A DNA stretch of 64,000 nucleotides from Vibrio hippocampi (GTDB taxonomy: Bacteria > Pseudomonadota > Gammaproteobacteria > Enterobacterales > Vibrionaceae), in the NCBI RefSeq assembly GCF_921292975.1, contig NZ_CAKLCM010000003.1, forward strand, positions 1,054,001-1,118,000, in the 5' to 3' direction. Made by a program: the position numbers and the translations under genes. Under the pieces are notes generated by a model. The model did no database searches, was not told the DNA's origin, and saw only the letters and a program-made list of their open reading frames with translations. How positions within the stretch are numbered: the stretch's first letter is position 1; the number at the start of each line of letters is the position of its first letter. This document shows, piece by piece, positions 7,382-16,800 of this stretch.

Positions 7382-10300
7382 ATGAGTTTATACAGTATGA
7401 ATAATCTAACTAATTACGCCCTAACCTTCGCGCTTGCTGGGTCATTGGTGGCATGTGGTGGAGAGGGAAACTCACCTGGAAATTCGTCGGGGGGTGGCGG
7501 TGACATAGACGTAACACCCGCAGTGTCGCTATACAGCCAAGATACTATTGAGCATAGCGCCACCAATATGCCGATTACGGTCGACCTATCTCACCACTTA
7601 GTCGCCTCCGATGGCGGTGAACTAAGACTCGACAGTATTGAATCCCTTTCCGCAGCAGAGGCTTGCGCCAATGTGAGTATTGATGGGGTGAGCTATCGTT
7701 TGCCCGCGGTTTCACAACCCGTGCTTTGTGAATATCGCTATACGGTAGAACATATTCCTACCGGACAGCAGTTTAGTGACGATACGATGGTTTCGCGCCT
7801 TATCGTGCAAGAGATGGCACCGGTTATTCAGTATTCGGCACAGGCACGCTCATTGTCGATACCGTCTTCAACGCTTGCGCCAATGCACGCCTCCATCTCG
7901 TCTGCGGGTGATTCCATCACACTCAACTTAGCCTCCCATTTTGCAACCAGTTTTCCGCAAACTGCGGATGGGGAGTCGTACATACTTAGCGACAATATTC
8001 TGGTGCTAGGCAATGGCTCAATTGAGCGAATCCCTGCAACTGGCGGCGGTGTAGAAACCGATAAGTTTATCTATAACAGCAGCAGCGGTGATCCAGGTGG
8101 TGTTACGCGTATTCTTTATTCTCTGACGGATGATTTTGACCTCGATGGGATCGGGGACTTTCAGGTGGGTGCGATTGATATTAGCGTCAGCGCTGATGGC
8201 AGTAACCAGATGCCAGTAGCGACAAGCTTTATTTGGGATAATGCCGGAGCGGATATTAAGACCGACGGCACCACGTACACCATCGATGTCAGCAAGCAAC
8301 TGAGTTCAGATTGTACCTACGCGAACAGCGATCCTACGACCAATAGTTGTCTCTTTGATGCGGATGGTGACACTTTACAGCTAACCGGCGTTTACTCCTA
8401 TGATGCTAACGCCAGTGTGACATCACCAACGGTGCTTGATTCAACGTCGTTTGATGTCTCGTTTGCTTACACTGGTGTCCATGATATTACCTACTACGTC
8501 AGTGATCACTACGGTGGGTTTGCGATGGGCACGGTTCGAGTCGATATCCCTCATAACAGTGCTCCTGTCTTTAAAGGTCCACTCATTGTGGAAGTTGAGG
8601 CAGGTCAAACTGCGACAGCAACCATCACCAGCAGCGACTTAATCGATCTTGATGGCGATACCGTCACGTTACAGAGTGTCTCTGCGCCACACGATGGGGG
8701 AACGGTCGTGTTGGGGACGACCAGCAATGCTGGAAGCGCTGATATCACCTTCACTTATACACCTAAGACGGTTACCGAGGGTATTGTCAATGTAAAAGCA
8801 TCCTTCTCGGATGGGCTTGCGACCACCGAAGGAGACATTATTTTCCTAGTGAATCCAATATCAACATTATCAGAGAAGCCCTTGGCGGATCGTAGCTTTA
8901 TCGCCACATTTGATCCGGCGACATCACCGACTCAAGCCCAATCGATCACCATAGATACATCTACCCTATTTGATGGTCTCGCTGCGGGTGAGGTGGTGAC
9001 GGTGAAAAATGAGTTTTATGGCAACTTATTGGGCACGGTTTCCGCGACTGGCAATCCCGGTGACAGCGACATCACCTACACGCCAAGTGGTGGCGTCTAT
9101 GGTGTTGACGATTTTGCTTTCACCATCACCACCGATTTAGGTAACCAGATTACCAGTTATATCAAAGTCACCATTGGTGATCCTCCTGAGCTAGAAATTA
9201 CGGCACTTGAGGCTATAGAGGGAAGTAATGACCTTGTGACCGCACAAGTCACCTGTGAATATTGTGACGTCACCAGCTATGAATATACTTGGCTCATTAA
9301 TGGTGAAATTGTTTCTAACGATCCGTCGTTTACGATTACCGATGAGCAAAGACCGTATGCCGTGACTTTATTGGTGGTTGCCTATGATGTGTTTGGTCAA
9401 TCAACCTATAAGGTCGAGATGTTTGACTTATTTAAACTCACACTGGGGACTTTTGATCAGCCAGCCGAGAGCTGCGATGCGATTTTTGAACAATACAATT
9501 CTCCTTACGCTGTCGTTGCGGACGATGGAGAGTATTGGATCCAAGGCACACCATCAAAATTTAAGACTCAATGCGATATGGTCTCTTATGCAGATAGTGT
9601 GACTCAGAATAAAGCGACTGGCGGATATACCTTAATTTGGTCTTATTCAGCTAAAACCAATTTGACCCGTTTTGGTGGCGATACCACCGTGTTTAGCCAA
9701 ACCGGTAAAAATCTTCACTGGGGATCAACCTCATATCTAGCAGCGGGTGTAGGCTATCCTCTCACCCTGAGTGAAGATCATGAAACGGATTATAATAACT
9801 TTAGAATTAGTCAGACAGATGCCGATAGACTCAATGGGCGTATCATTCGGCTTAACTATACCTCGGATCCCTCTGTGGAAACTATTGATAGCGATCCCGA
9901 TGGTGTTGTTGAAGATTGGTCAATTGAGACATTAAGTGCTGATTCAGTCAGTTTAATTGGTACAACTATGGCGGGCACAGGCAGCTATCGAAATCAAGTG
10001 AATGGCTGGACGGGGACGATTAAAGGTATGGCGTTTAGTATGGATGAGCGTATGGAGAACATATCATTTAATGGCATCATTCCTAGTCGTGTGCCTTATG
10101 CGTATATTATCCAAAACAGCAGTAATCACCCGTGGATGATGTTCCTTCACGTCCCTCTTGACAATGGCATTGGGCTGGAACCACTATGGTTGGATACGGT
10201 ATTTGGTGGCTATGACACGGATTTTTCAAACAATCAAGCCGATGGTGCGGATCTGTTTTTTAAATGCACCAACCCCACCTCTGGGGATGGAGGTTACACA

Positions 10301-10405
10301 GGTCTTTCAGGACCATCTTGCCGTACAACAATCGGCGGTGCTGCCACCTACCACGATGCGATTAACAACGGTGAAGGTTATGTGGCGCAGTGGTGGGTAA
10401 AATAA
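7382..10405 (+). CDS. Surface lipoprotein with Ig/cadherin-like repeats and fibrinogen-like C-terminus (copy 1)
   Basis: A 1,007-aa predicted outer-membrane lipoprotein: hydrophobic segment ending in the lipobox LVAC, then a Gly/Ser linker. The middle (about 180-690) holds beta-sandwich repeats with DxDGD-type calcium-loop motifs (DFDLDGIGDFQ, DLDGDTVTL) and a TYTPSGGVYGVDDFAFTI cadherin/VCBS-like block. The last ~310 residues resemble bacterial fibrinogen/intelectin-like domains: SCDAIFEQYN, GEYWI, CDMVSYAD, GGYTLIWSYS, ending in YVAQWWVK. ATG 7382 has GAGGA about 9 nt upstream; an in-frame ATG at 7310 would add 24 residues and has a poor ribosome site, although the short form lacks a basic residue in the n-region. 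A sugar- or matrix-binding role is inferred from the C-terminal domain. Confidence 0.85.
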   Translation: MSLYSMNNLTNYALTFALAGSLVACGGEGNSPGNSSGGGGDIDVTPAVSLYSQDTIEHSATNMPITVDLSHHLVASDGGELRLDSIESLSAAEACANVSIDGVSYRLPAVSQPVLCEYRYTVEHIPTGQQFSDDTMVSRLIVQEMAPVIQYSAQARSLSIPSSTLAPMHASISSAGDSITLNLASHFATSFPQTADGESYILSDNILVLGNGSIERIPATGGGVETDKFIYNSSSGDPGGVTRILYSLTDDFDLDGIGDFQVGAIDISVSADGSNQMPVATSFIWDNAGADIKTDGTTYTIDVSKQLSSDCTYANSDPTTNSCLFDADGDTLQLTGVYSYDANASVTSPTVLDSTSFDVSFAYTGVHDITYYVSDHYGGFAMGTVRVDIPHNSAPVFKGPLIVEVEAGQTATATITSSDLIDLDGDTVTLQSVSAPHDGGTVVLGTTSNAGSADITFTYTPKTVTEGIVNVKASFSDGLATTEGDIIFLVNPISTLSEKPLADRSFIATFDPATSPTQAQSITIDTSTLFDGLAAGEVVTVKNEFYGNLLGTVSATGNPGDSDITYTPSGGVYGVDDFAFTITTDLGNQITSYIKVTIGDPPELEITALEAIEGSNDLVTAQVTCEYCDVTSYEYTWLINGEIVSNDPSFTITDEQRPYAVTLLVVAYDVFGQSTYKVEMFDLFKLTLGTFDQPAESCDAIFEQYNSPYAVVADDGEYWIQGTPSKFKTQCDMVSYADSVTQNKATGGYTLIWSYSAKTNLTRFGGDTTVFSQTGKNLHWGSTSYLAAGVGYPLTLSEDHETDYNNFRISQTDADRLNGRIIRLNYTSDPSVETIDSDPDGVVEDWSIETLSADSVSLIGTTMAGTGSYRNQVNGWTGTIKGMAFSMDERMENISFNGIIPSRVPYAYIIQNSSNHPWMMFLHVPLDNGIGLEPLWLDTVFGGYDTDFSNNQADGADLFFKCTNPTSGDGGYTGLSGPSCRTTIGGAATYHDAINNGEGYVAQWWVK

Positions 10406-10427
10406 CCGAACTGAGTTAAGACTGAGC

Positions 10428-10456
10428 AAGCCCCAAATGATTTGGGGCTTTTTTTT
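10428..10456 (+). terminator. Rho-independent terminator of lipoprotein copy 1
   Basis: AAGCCCCAAA at 10428-10437 pairs perfectly with TTTGGGGCTT at 10441-10450 around TGA, followed by six T. The same hairpin follows copy 2. Confidence 0.95.
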
Positions 10457-10924
10457 GGGGAGGAGACCTATTAAGATTTTGATCGATAATATGATCATAA
10501 TTATCACGCCAATATTTATTATTTCTTTCAGCCTTACTAGATTTACCATCTAACATTTCCTACAAACCGATGTGACTTGCCTTACATGTTATTCATTGCC
10601 CTGCGTGAGACAATCAACCTTAAAGAGTATAAAATCTTTTCAGAAAAATACTCATCAAATAAATATGATGCATTTTATTGATTTATAGAGTGTTTTACCT
10701 AATTTCAGACAATAAGAAAAAGAACTGCTTAATAGCACAATCATGCCTTGATACTGAGTCATCAAATAACTTAGGTGAGTCGAACATTGATGCCCGAGAC
10801 CGTAGCTCAATTATCAAAAAGTCAGCCTTGAACAACTCGGGTTATATACAAAATGAAATTAATAGTTTGCGCCGAGATTTATTCAGCAATGGATGAAATC
10901 GACGCAAATTTTGAGGAACATCAG
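10457..10924. other. Non-coding region between the two lipoprotein copies
   Basis: About 470 bp without a supported gene. It is the duplicated counterpart of 6960-7381, with matching blocks such as TATTTATTATTTCTTTCAGCC-type sequence and a shared run just before the start codon. It should hold the promoter of copy 2. A 72-codon open frame inside it follows no ribosome site and is not conserved in the copy 1 leader, so I do not call it. Confidence 0.6.
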
Positions 10925-13900
10925 ATGAGTTTATACCAAACGAATAATCTAGTTAATTACGCCCGAACCTTCGCGCTTGCAGGGCTATTGACGGCATGTG
11001 GTGCCGAGGGAGACTCTACTGGAAATTCGTCGGGAGGAGGCGGTGACGTCACACCCGCTGTGTCGTTATACAGCCAAGATACCATTGAGCAAAGCGCCAC
11101 CAATATGCCGATTACGGTCGACCTATCTCACCACTTAGTCGCCTCCGATGGCGGTGAACTAAGACTCGACAGTATTGAATCCCTCTCCGCAGCAGAGGCT
11201 TGCACCAATGTGAGTATTGATGGGGTGAGTTATCGTTTGCCCGCGGTTTCACAACCTGTACTTTGTGAATATCGCTATACGGTAGAACATATCCCTACCG
11301 GAAAACAATTTAGTGACGATACGATGGTTTCGCGCCTTATCGTGCAAGAGATGGCACCGATTATTCAGTATTCGGCACAGGCACGTTCATTGTCGATACC
11401 GTCTTCAACGCTTGCGCCAATGCACGCCTCCATCTCGTCTGCGGGTGATTCCATCATTCTCAACTTAGCCTCCCATTTTTCAACCAGTTTTCCTGAAACC
11501 GCGGATGGGGAGTCGTACATTCTTAGCAACAATATTCTGGTGCTAGGCAATGGCTCAATTGAGCGGATCCCTGTAACTGGCGGCGGCGTAGAAACCGATA
11601 AGTTTATCTATAACAGCAGTAGCAGTGATCCAGGTGGTGTTACGCGTATTCTTTATTCTCTGACGGATGATTTTGACCTCGATGGGATCGGCGATTTTCA
11701 GGTAGGTGCGATTGATATCAGCGTCAGCGCTGACGGCAGCAATCAGATGCCAGTAGCGGCAAGCTTTATGTGGGATAATGCGGGGGCGGATATTAAGACC
11801 GACGGCACCACGTACACCATCGATGTTAGCCAGCAACTGAGTTCAGATTGTACCTACACGAACAGCGATCCTGCGACCAATAGTTGTATCTATGATGCGG
11901 ATGGTGACACTTTACAGTTAACCGGCGTTTACTCCTATAATGCTAACGCCAGTGTGACGTCACCAACGGTGCTTGATTCAACGTCGTTTGATGTCTCGTT
12001 TGCTTACACTGGTATCCATGATATTACCTACTACGTCAGTGATCACAGCGGCGGCTTTGCGATGGGCACGGTTCGTGTCGATATTCCTCATAATATTGCC
12101 CCTGTGTTTAAAGGTCCATTAATTGTGGAAGTTGAGGCGGGACAAACCGCAACGGCAACCATCACCAGCAGCGACTTAATCGATCTTGATGGCGATACCG
12201 TCACGTTACAGAGTGTCTCTGCGCCACACGATGGGGGAACGGTCGCGTTAGGGACGACCAGCAATACTGGAGGCGCTGATATCACCTTTACTTATACGCC
12301 TAAGACGGTCACTGTAGGTATTGTGGATGTAAAAGCCACCTTCTCGGATGGGCTTGCGACCACTGAAGGGGATATTATTTTCCTAGTGAATCCAATATCA
12401 ACATTATCAGAAAAGCCTTTGGTGGATCGTAGCTTTAGCGCCACCTTCAATCCAGCGACATCACCGACTCAAGCCCAACCGATCACCATAGACGCGTCTA
12501 CCCTATTTAATGGTCTCGCTACGGGCGAGGAGGTAACGGTAAAAAATGAGTTTTATGGCAACTTATTAGGCACGGTTTCCGCGACTGGCAACCCTGGTGA
12601 CAGTAACATCACCTACACGCCAAGTGGTAATGTCTATGGTGTTGATGATTTTGCGTTCACCATTACCACCGATTTAGGTAACCAGATTACCAGTTATATC
12701 AAAGTTACCATTGGTGATCCTCCTACGTTAGAAATTACGGCACTTGAGGCTATAGAGGGAAGTAATGACCTGATTACCGCGCAAGTCACCTGTGAATATT
12801 GTGACGTCACCAGCTATGAATATACTTGGGTTATTAATGGTGAAATTGTTTCTAATGCTCCGTCGTTTACGATTACTAATGAGCAAAGAGCGTATATCGT
12901 GACTTTGGTGGTGGTCGGCTATGATGTATTTGGTCAATCAACCTATAGAGTCGAGACGTTTAATTTATTTAAACTCATCGTGGGAAGTTTTGATCAGCCG
13001 GCCGAAAGCTGTCAGGCTATTTTTGATGAATACAATTCCCCTTACGCCATCGTTGCGGACGATGGAGAGTATTGGATCCAAGGCACGCCATCAAAATTTA
13101 AGACTCAATGCGATATGGTCTCTTATGCGGATAGTCTGACTCAAAATAAAACGGTTGGCGGATATACTTTAATTTGGTCCTATTCAGCTAAAACCAATTT
13201 GACCCGTTATGGTGGTCAACCCGATCCCGACTTAGCAGTCTTTAGCCAAACCGGTAAAGATCTTCACTGGGGATCCACCTCCGTTCTAGCAGCAGGTGTG
13301 GGCTATCCTCTCTCCCTGAGTGAAGATCATGAAACAGATTATAATAACTTTAGAATTAGTCAGACAGACGCCAACAGACTAAATGGGCGTATCATTCGAC
13401 TTAACTATACCTCGGATCCCTCTGTGGAAACCATTGATAGTGATCCCGATGGTGTTGTTGAAGATTGGTTAATCGAGACATTAAGTGCTGATTCAGTCAG
13501 TCTAAGCGGCACATCTCTCAATACCACCGACTATCGTGATGAAGTGGATGGCTGGAAGGGGACGATTAAAGGTTTGACCTTCAGTATGGATGAGCGTATG
13601 TACATGACATTTAATGGCATTACGCCTGGAACATATCCATATGCGTATATTTTTCAAAACCGTAATAGCTACTCTTGGATGATATGGTTTTACACGCCCC
13701 TTGATAATGGCATCTGGTCGGAACCGCTTTGGTTGGATACCGTTTTTGGTGGCTTTGATTCACATTTCTCCAATGATCAAGCTGATGGTGCGGATCTGTT
13801 TTTTAAATGTACCAACCCCACTTCGCATAGTGTATTTGGTTTGTCAGCACCAGCATGTAGTACAACAACCCCCGGTGCTGCCACCTTCCACGTTGCGGTT

Positions 13901-13942
13901 AACCACGGTGAGGGTTATGTGGCGCAATGGTGGGTAAAATAA
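10925..13942 (+). CDS. Surface lipoprotein with Ig/cadherin-like repeats and fibrinogen-like C-terminus (copy 2)
   Basis: A 1,005-aa paralogue of the preceding gene with the same architecture: a lipobox LTAC after the segment NYARTFALAGL, a Gly-rich linker, DLDGD-type beta repeats, and the C-terminal SCQAIFDEYN ... CDMVSYAD ... GGYTLIWSYS domain ending YVAQWWVK. ATG 10925 has GAGGAA upstream; an in-frame start at 10853 is less likely. Compared with copy 1 there is a 2-residue deletion after the Gly linker, a short insertion near the GGQPDPDLAVF segment and a block of substitutions around TSLNTTDYRDEVDGWKG and QNRNSYSWMIWFYTP. The clustering suggests changed ligand specificity, which is inference. 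Confidence 0.85.
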   Translation: MSLYQTNNLVNYARTFALAGLLTACGAEGDSTGNSSGGGGDVTPAVSLYSQDTIEQSATNMPITVDLSHHLVASDGGELRLDSIESLSAAEACTNVSIDGVSYRLPAVSQPVLCEYRYTVEHIPTGKQFSDDTMVSRLIVQEMAPIIQYSAQARSLSIPSSTLAPMHASISSAGDSIILNLASHFSTSFPETADGESYILSNNILVLGNGSIERIPVTGGGVETDKFIYNSSSSDPGGVTRILYSLTDDFDLDGIGDFQVGAIDISVSADGSNQMPVAASFMWDNAGADIKTDGTTYTIDVSQQLSSDCTYTNSDPATNSCIYDADGDTLQLTGVYSYNANASVTSPTVLDSTSFDVSFAYTGIHDITYYVSDHSGGFAMGTVRVDIPHNIAPVFKGPLIVEVEAGQTATATITSSDLIDLDGDTVTLQSVSAPHDGGTVALGTTSNTGGADITFTYTPKTVTVGIVDVKATFSDGLATTEGDIIFLVNPISTLSEKPLVDRSFSATFNPATSPTQAQPITIDASTLFNGLATGEEVTVKNEFYGNLLGTVSATGNPGDSNITYTPSGNVYGVDDFAFTITTDLGNQITSYIKVTIGDPPTLEITALEAIEGSNDLITAQVTCEYCDVTSYEYTWVINGEIVSNAPSFTITNEQRAYIVTLVVVGYDVFGQSTYRVETFNLFKLIVGSFDQPAESCQAIFDEYNSPYAIVADDGEYWIQGTPSKFKTQCDMVSYADSLTQNKTVGGYTLIWSYSAKTNLTRYGGQPDPDLAVFSQTGKDLHWGSTSVLAAGVGYPLSLSEDHETDYNNFRISQTDANRLNGRIIRLNYTSDPSVETIDSDPDGVVEDWLIETLSADSVSLSGTSLNTTDYRDEVDGWKGTIKGLTFSMDERMYMTFNGITPGTYPYAYIFQNRNSYSWMIWFYTPLDNGIWSEPLWLDTVFGGFDSHFSNDQADGADLFFKCTNPTSHSVFGLSAPACSTTTPGAATFHVAVNHGEGYVAQWWVK

Positions 13943-13964
13943 CCGAACTGAGTTAAGATTGAGC

Positions 13965-13997
13965 AAGCCCCAAATGATTTGGGGCTTTGTTTTTTTT
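13965..13997 (+). terminator. Rho-independent terminator of lipoprotein copy 2
   Basis: AAGCCCCAAA at 13965-13974 pairs with TTTGGGGCTT at 13978-13987, followed by a G and a long T run. It is the duplicate of the hairpin at 10428. Confidence 0.93.
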
Positions 13998-14040
13998 GGG
14001 GGGGGAATCTAGGCGGTAACCTCTATTAAGTGCTAGCTAA

Positions 14041-14802
14041 CTAACCCGTGTAATACATACAAATTTTCTCGCCATCGACGGTTCGAATCGTAAAAGGAAT
14101 ATCGTATATTTCTGAGAGTATCGGCTCTTGAATCACGTCCGACTTGCGACCACTAATGACCACTTCCCCTTGCTTCATCGCGATAATATTGTCGGAATAA
14201 CAGGAAGCGAAGTTAATATCATGAATAACAATCACAATGGCTTTGTTCTGCTCATGAGCCAACCGCTTCAGCGAATTCATCATATCCACTGAGTGTCTGA
14301 TATCAAGGTTGTTTAACGGTTCATCAAGGAAAACGTAGTCCGTATCCTGAGCTACAACCATCGCGATAAACGCCATTTGCCGCTGCCCTCCTGATAACTG
14401 ATCGATAAAACGGTCTTGAATGTAGGCAATCTCAAGTTGCTCTAAAGCCGCATCAACGATTCGGTGATCTTCTTCATTCAGGCGTCCCTGAGAATAAGGG
14501 AACCGTCCAAAAGAGACCAACTCGCGCACAGTAAACCGCATATTGATGTTATTTGACTGGCGAAGTACCGCCAAGTGTTTTGCTAACTCCTGCGTGTCCC
14601 ACTGGCTCAGAGGTTTGTCACCAATCACAACGGTTCCAGCGTCACTTTGAGTGAGTCGACTTGCCATGGATAATAATGTACTTTTACCCGCTCCGTTTGG
14701 ACCAATAATGCTAGTCACCTCTCCTAGCGGAAAAAGTGCTGAAGCGTTTTTGACGACATACTTATCATCGTATTTTTTACTTAAACCATTCACTTTAATC
14801 AT
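14041..14802 (-). CDS. vctC: Ferric-siderophore ABC transporter ATPase (VctC/FatE-like)
   Basis: A 253-aa FecE/CeuD-class ATPase: Walker A GPNGAGKST near residues 34-42, signature LSGGQRQM near 137-144, Walker B VFLDEP near 158-163, and the switch His in VIHD. It is the last gene of the four-gene set vctP-vctD-vctG-vctC, 11 bp after the permease. It powers import of Fe-siderophore from periplasm to cytoplasm. The family and gene order match the catechol-siderophore system of vibrios; the exact siderophore is not readable. Confidence 0.85.
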   Translation of the reverse strand: MIKVNGLSKKYDDKYVVKNASALFPLGEVTSIIGPNGAGKSTLLSMASRLTQSDAGTVVIGDKPLSQWDTQELAKHLAVLRQSNNINMRFTVRELVSFGRFPYSQGRLNEEDHRIVDAALEQLEIAYIQDRFIDQLSGGQRQMAFIAMVVAQDTDYVFLDEPLNNLDIRHSVDMMNSLKRLAHEQNKAIVIVIHDINFASCYSDNIIAMKQGEVVISGRKSDVIQEPILSEIYDIPFTIRTVDGEKICMYYTG

Positions 14803-14813
14803 GTCGTCAAATC

Positions 14814-15764
14814 CTAGTTCAATTTCTGTTTACTCAGCAGTAATAGGAAGTATGCCCCACCAACAAAGTTGATAATGACACTGATCGTCGTCTGAAAATC
14901 AAGCAGATTTTCTACCATCCATTGCCCACCCACGAGCAGCACAATCGCCAGTAAACTGGACGCAAATAATAAAAACCGATGCTGATAGCCCGTAAATAGC
15001 TGTCTTGTCAGCGCTACGACAATCAAACCAAAGAACAATACTGGACCCACCAATACCGTTGAAATAGAGACCAAGGTGGTAATCGTGAACATGACATGCA
15101 TCGTCACTTTATGAGTGTCGACTCCTAAACTCTTGGCGTTATCTGCTCCCAACCAAAATACATCAAGCTTTGGTGACAAGTGAGCGAGATAGACCAAGCA
15201 GGCAGTCAGTGGAATCAAACTCCAATAGACAAGTTCGCTGTTCACGTTGTTAAAACTGGCGAACATTGCCCCTTGAATCATGGTAAATTCATCAGGATCG
15301 ACCAACATGGTGAAGAAACCTGTCACGCTACTAAATAAACTGCTTAAGACAATCCCTATCAAAAGTAACGTGAAAATGTTTCTCTGGCTGCGCCGAAAGT
15401 AAAAGCTGAACAAAGCCATTGCCAGAGCAAGCATAATCGCCAAAGTCACCACATGATTGAGCTCGCTGTTTATCACTAATGGGCTCATGCTCCCGAACAG
15501 CACAACCATCAGTACCTGAAGCATCACGTATAACGAGTCAAAGCCAAGAATACTTGGCGTCAAAATTCGATTGTTGGTGATCGTTTGAAAAACCAGAGAT
15601 GAGGTCGTTATCGCGATTGCCGCTATCACGATAGCGAGAACTTTAGGGATACGGCGAGACAAGAAAAATTGGTAGTTATCCAGCGTTAATCCCTTGCCCA
15701 GAAAAAAAGCCAGAAATAGCATTGCGAGTCCGCTTAAAAGCACTATTTTTACTGAATTACGCAT
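14814..15764 (-). CDS. vctG: Ferric-siderophore ABC permease (VctG/FatC-like)
   Basis: A 316-aa FecCD-family permease with eight or more hydrophobic segments and the ATPase-docking loop region SLGVDTHKVT near residue 218. It begins inside the end of the upstream permease gene (8-nt overlap), showing translational coupling. It forms the transmembrane channel with VctD. Confidence 0.85.
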   Translation of the reverse strand: MRNSVKIVLLSGLAMLFLAFFLGKGLTLDNYQFFLSRRIPKVLAIVIAAIAITTSSLVFQTITNNRILTPSILGFDSLYVMLQVLMVVLFGSMSPLVINSELNHVVTLAIMLALAMALFSFYFRRSQRNIFTLLLIGIVLSSLFSSVTGFFTMLVDPDEFTMIQGAMFASFNNVNSELVYWSLIPLTACLVYLAHLSPKLDVFWLGADNAKSLGVDTHKVTMHVMFTITTLVSISTVLVGPVLFFGLIVVALTRQLFTGYQHRFLLFASSLLAIVLLVGGQWMVENLLDFQTTISVIINFVGGAYFLLLLSKQKLN

Positions 15765-16716
15765 TCGATTTATCTCGCAAAATCAAACCAATAAAGATAA
15801 CGCCACCAAAGACACTGATGATCATCGAGATCGGCACCTCATAGGGGAAAATAACGATTCGACCGATAACATCACACACCAATACAAGCAATGCTCCCCA
15901 GTAGGCTGTCCACGGCAGATTCTTCCTCATATTGTCCCCCATAAACTGAGAAACAATGTTGGGGACAATCAGTCCCAAAAATGGAATAACACCCACGATC
16001 ATCACGACCGTAGAAGATAAAACCGCAACCAGTATCACGCCAATTTTAACAATGGCTTGATAGTTCAAACCGATATTTTTCGCAAAGCTTTCACCCACGC
16101 TTACGGCACTAAATTGACTGGCATAGATGTAAGCAAGAACAGAGGCAGGAATAGCCAGAAACAGCCACTCGAAATTGCCTTGCAACACTGAAGCGAAGTT
16201 TGCCACCGTCCAAGAGTTAAGGGTTTGAACCAAATCGTATTTATAGGCAATGAAAGTGGTTAACGCTGACACGACATTACCGTACATAATGCCTATCAAA
16301 GGAACCAGCATGGCACTTTTAAACTGCATACGCTGGATGAATTGAACAAATATCAAGGTGCCAATCACAGAGAATATCATGATGACTGCGAGTTGCACCC
16401 AATGGTCCATCTGCGCGAAAAACACCAAGCTAAAAATATAACCCAGCATGGCACAGTCAATGGTTCCGGTTGTTGAGGGGGCGGCAAATCGGTTTTGTAC
16501 AATTTGCTGCATAATCAGCCCGGCAACACTTAAGCCCGCGCCTGCTAAGCCAATCGCTAATAGTCGCGGCAGTCGACTGGTGTAGAGTATTTCCAAAGCA
16601 TGCTGGTCACTCGCTAACACCGATTGCAGATCGATATTTGCAACACCAACGAACAGAGAAAGAATGGCGCAGACGATTAAAGTGACTGCCGCCATTAAAG
16701 GTTTGTTTAAATTCAT
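15757..16716 (-). CDS. vctD: Ferric-siderophore ABC permease (VctD/FatD-like)
   Basis: A 319-aa FecCD-family permease with a hydrophobic N-terminus and the family motif GAGLSVAGLIMQQIVQNRFAA near residues 58-78; the later VGESFAKNIGLNY loop contacts the ATPase. It lies 84 bp after vctP, and that gap holds three imperfect 17-bp tandem repeats. Overlaps vctG by 8 nt. Confidence 0.85.
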   Translation of the reverse strand: MNLNKPLMAAVTLIVCAILSLFVGVANIDLQSVLASDQHALEILYTSRLPRLLAIGLAGAGLSVAGLIMQQIVQNRFAAPSTTGTIDCAMLGYIFSLVFFAQMDHWVQLAVIMIFSVIGTLIFVQFIQRMQFKSAMLVPLIGIMYGNVVSALTTFIAYKYDLVQTLNSWTVANFASVLQGNFEWLFLAIPASVLAYIYASQFSAVSVGESFAKNIGLNYQAIVKIGVILVAVLSSTVVMIVGVIPFLGLIVPNIVSQFMGDNMRKNLPWTAYWGALLVLVCDVIGRIVIFPYEVPISMIISVFGGVIFIGLILRDKSNA

Positions 16717-16748
16717 GATAAGCCGATATAAAACGGAGACGACAAGCC

Positions 16749-16798
16749 AACCGTATTCAAGGTTAACCCGTGTTCAAAGCTAACCCGTGTTTAAGGTT
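16749..16798. repeat. Three imperfect 16-17-bp tandem repeats
   Basis: Units at 16749-16764 (AACCGTATTCAAGGTT), 16765-16781 (AACCCGTGTTCAAAGCT) and 16782-16798 (AACCCGTGTTTAAGGTT) fill most of the gap between vctP and vctD. Function unknown; they may form alternative structures in the mRNA between the abundant binding protein and the permeases. Confidence 0.8.
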
Positions 16799-16800
16799 AA

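Larger units (their letters stand above)
6960..10456 (+). repeat. Tandem gene duplication, copy 1
   Basis: The stretch from roughly 6960 to the terminator at 10456 (leader, lipoprotein gene, terminator) is repeated at about 10490-13997. Coding parts match for long runs; boundaries are approximate because I aligned by eye. The unit is about 3.5 kb, head to tail, and lacks transposase or terminal repeats, which fits unequal recombination after an older duplication. Confidence 0.85.
10490..13997 (+). repeat. Tandem gene duplication, copy 2
   Basis: Second head-to-tail unit, covering leader, lipoprotein gene and terminator. By eye the first two thirds of the proteins agree at roughly nine residues in ten; differences cluster in the C-terminal third. 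The left boundary is approximate. Confidence 0.85.

Noticed and set aside
7310..10405. Upstream start codons at 7310 and 10853 for the lipoproteins
   Set aside because: They would put a polar, acidic 24-residue stretch before the signal peptide and lack good ribosome sites, whereas GAGGA stands before the internal ATG in both copies.
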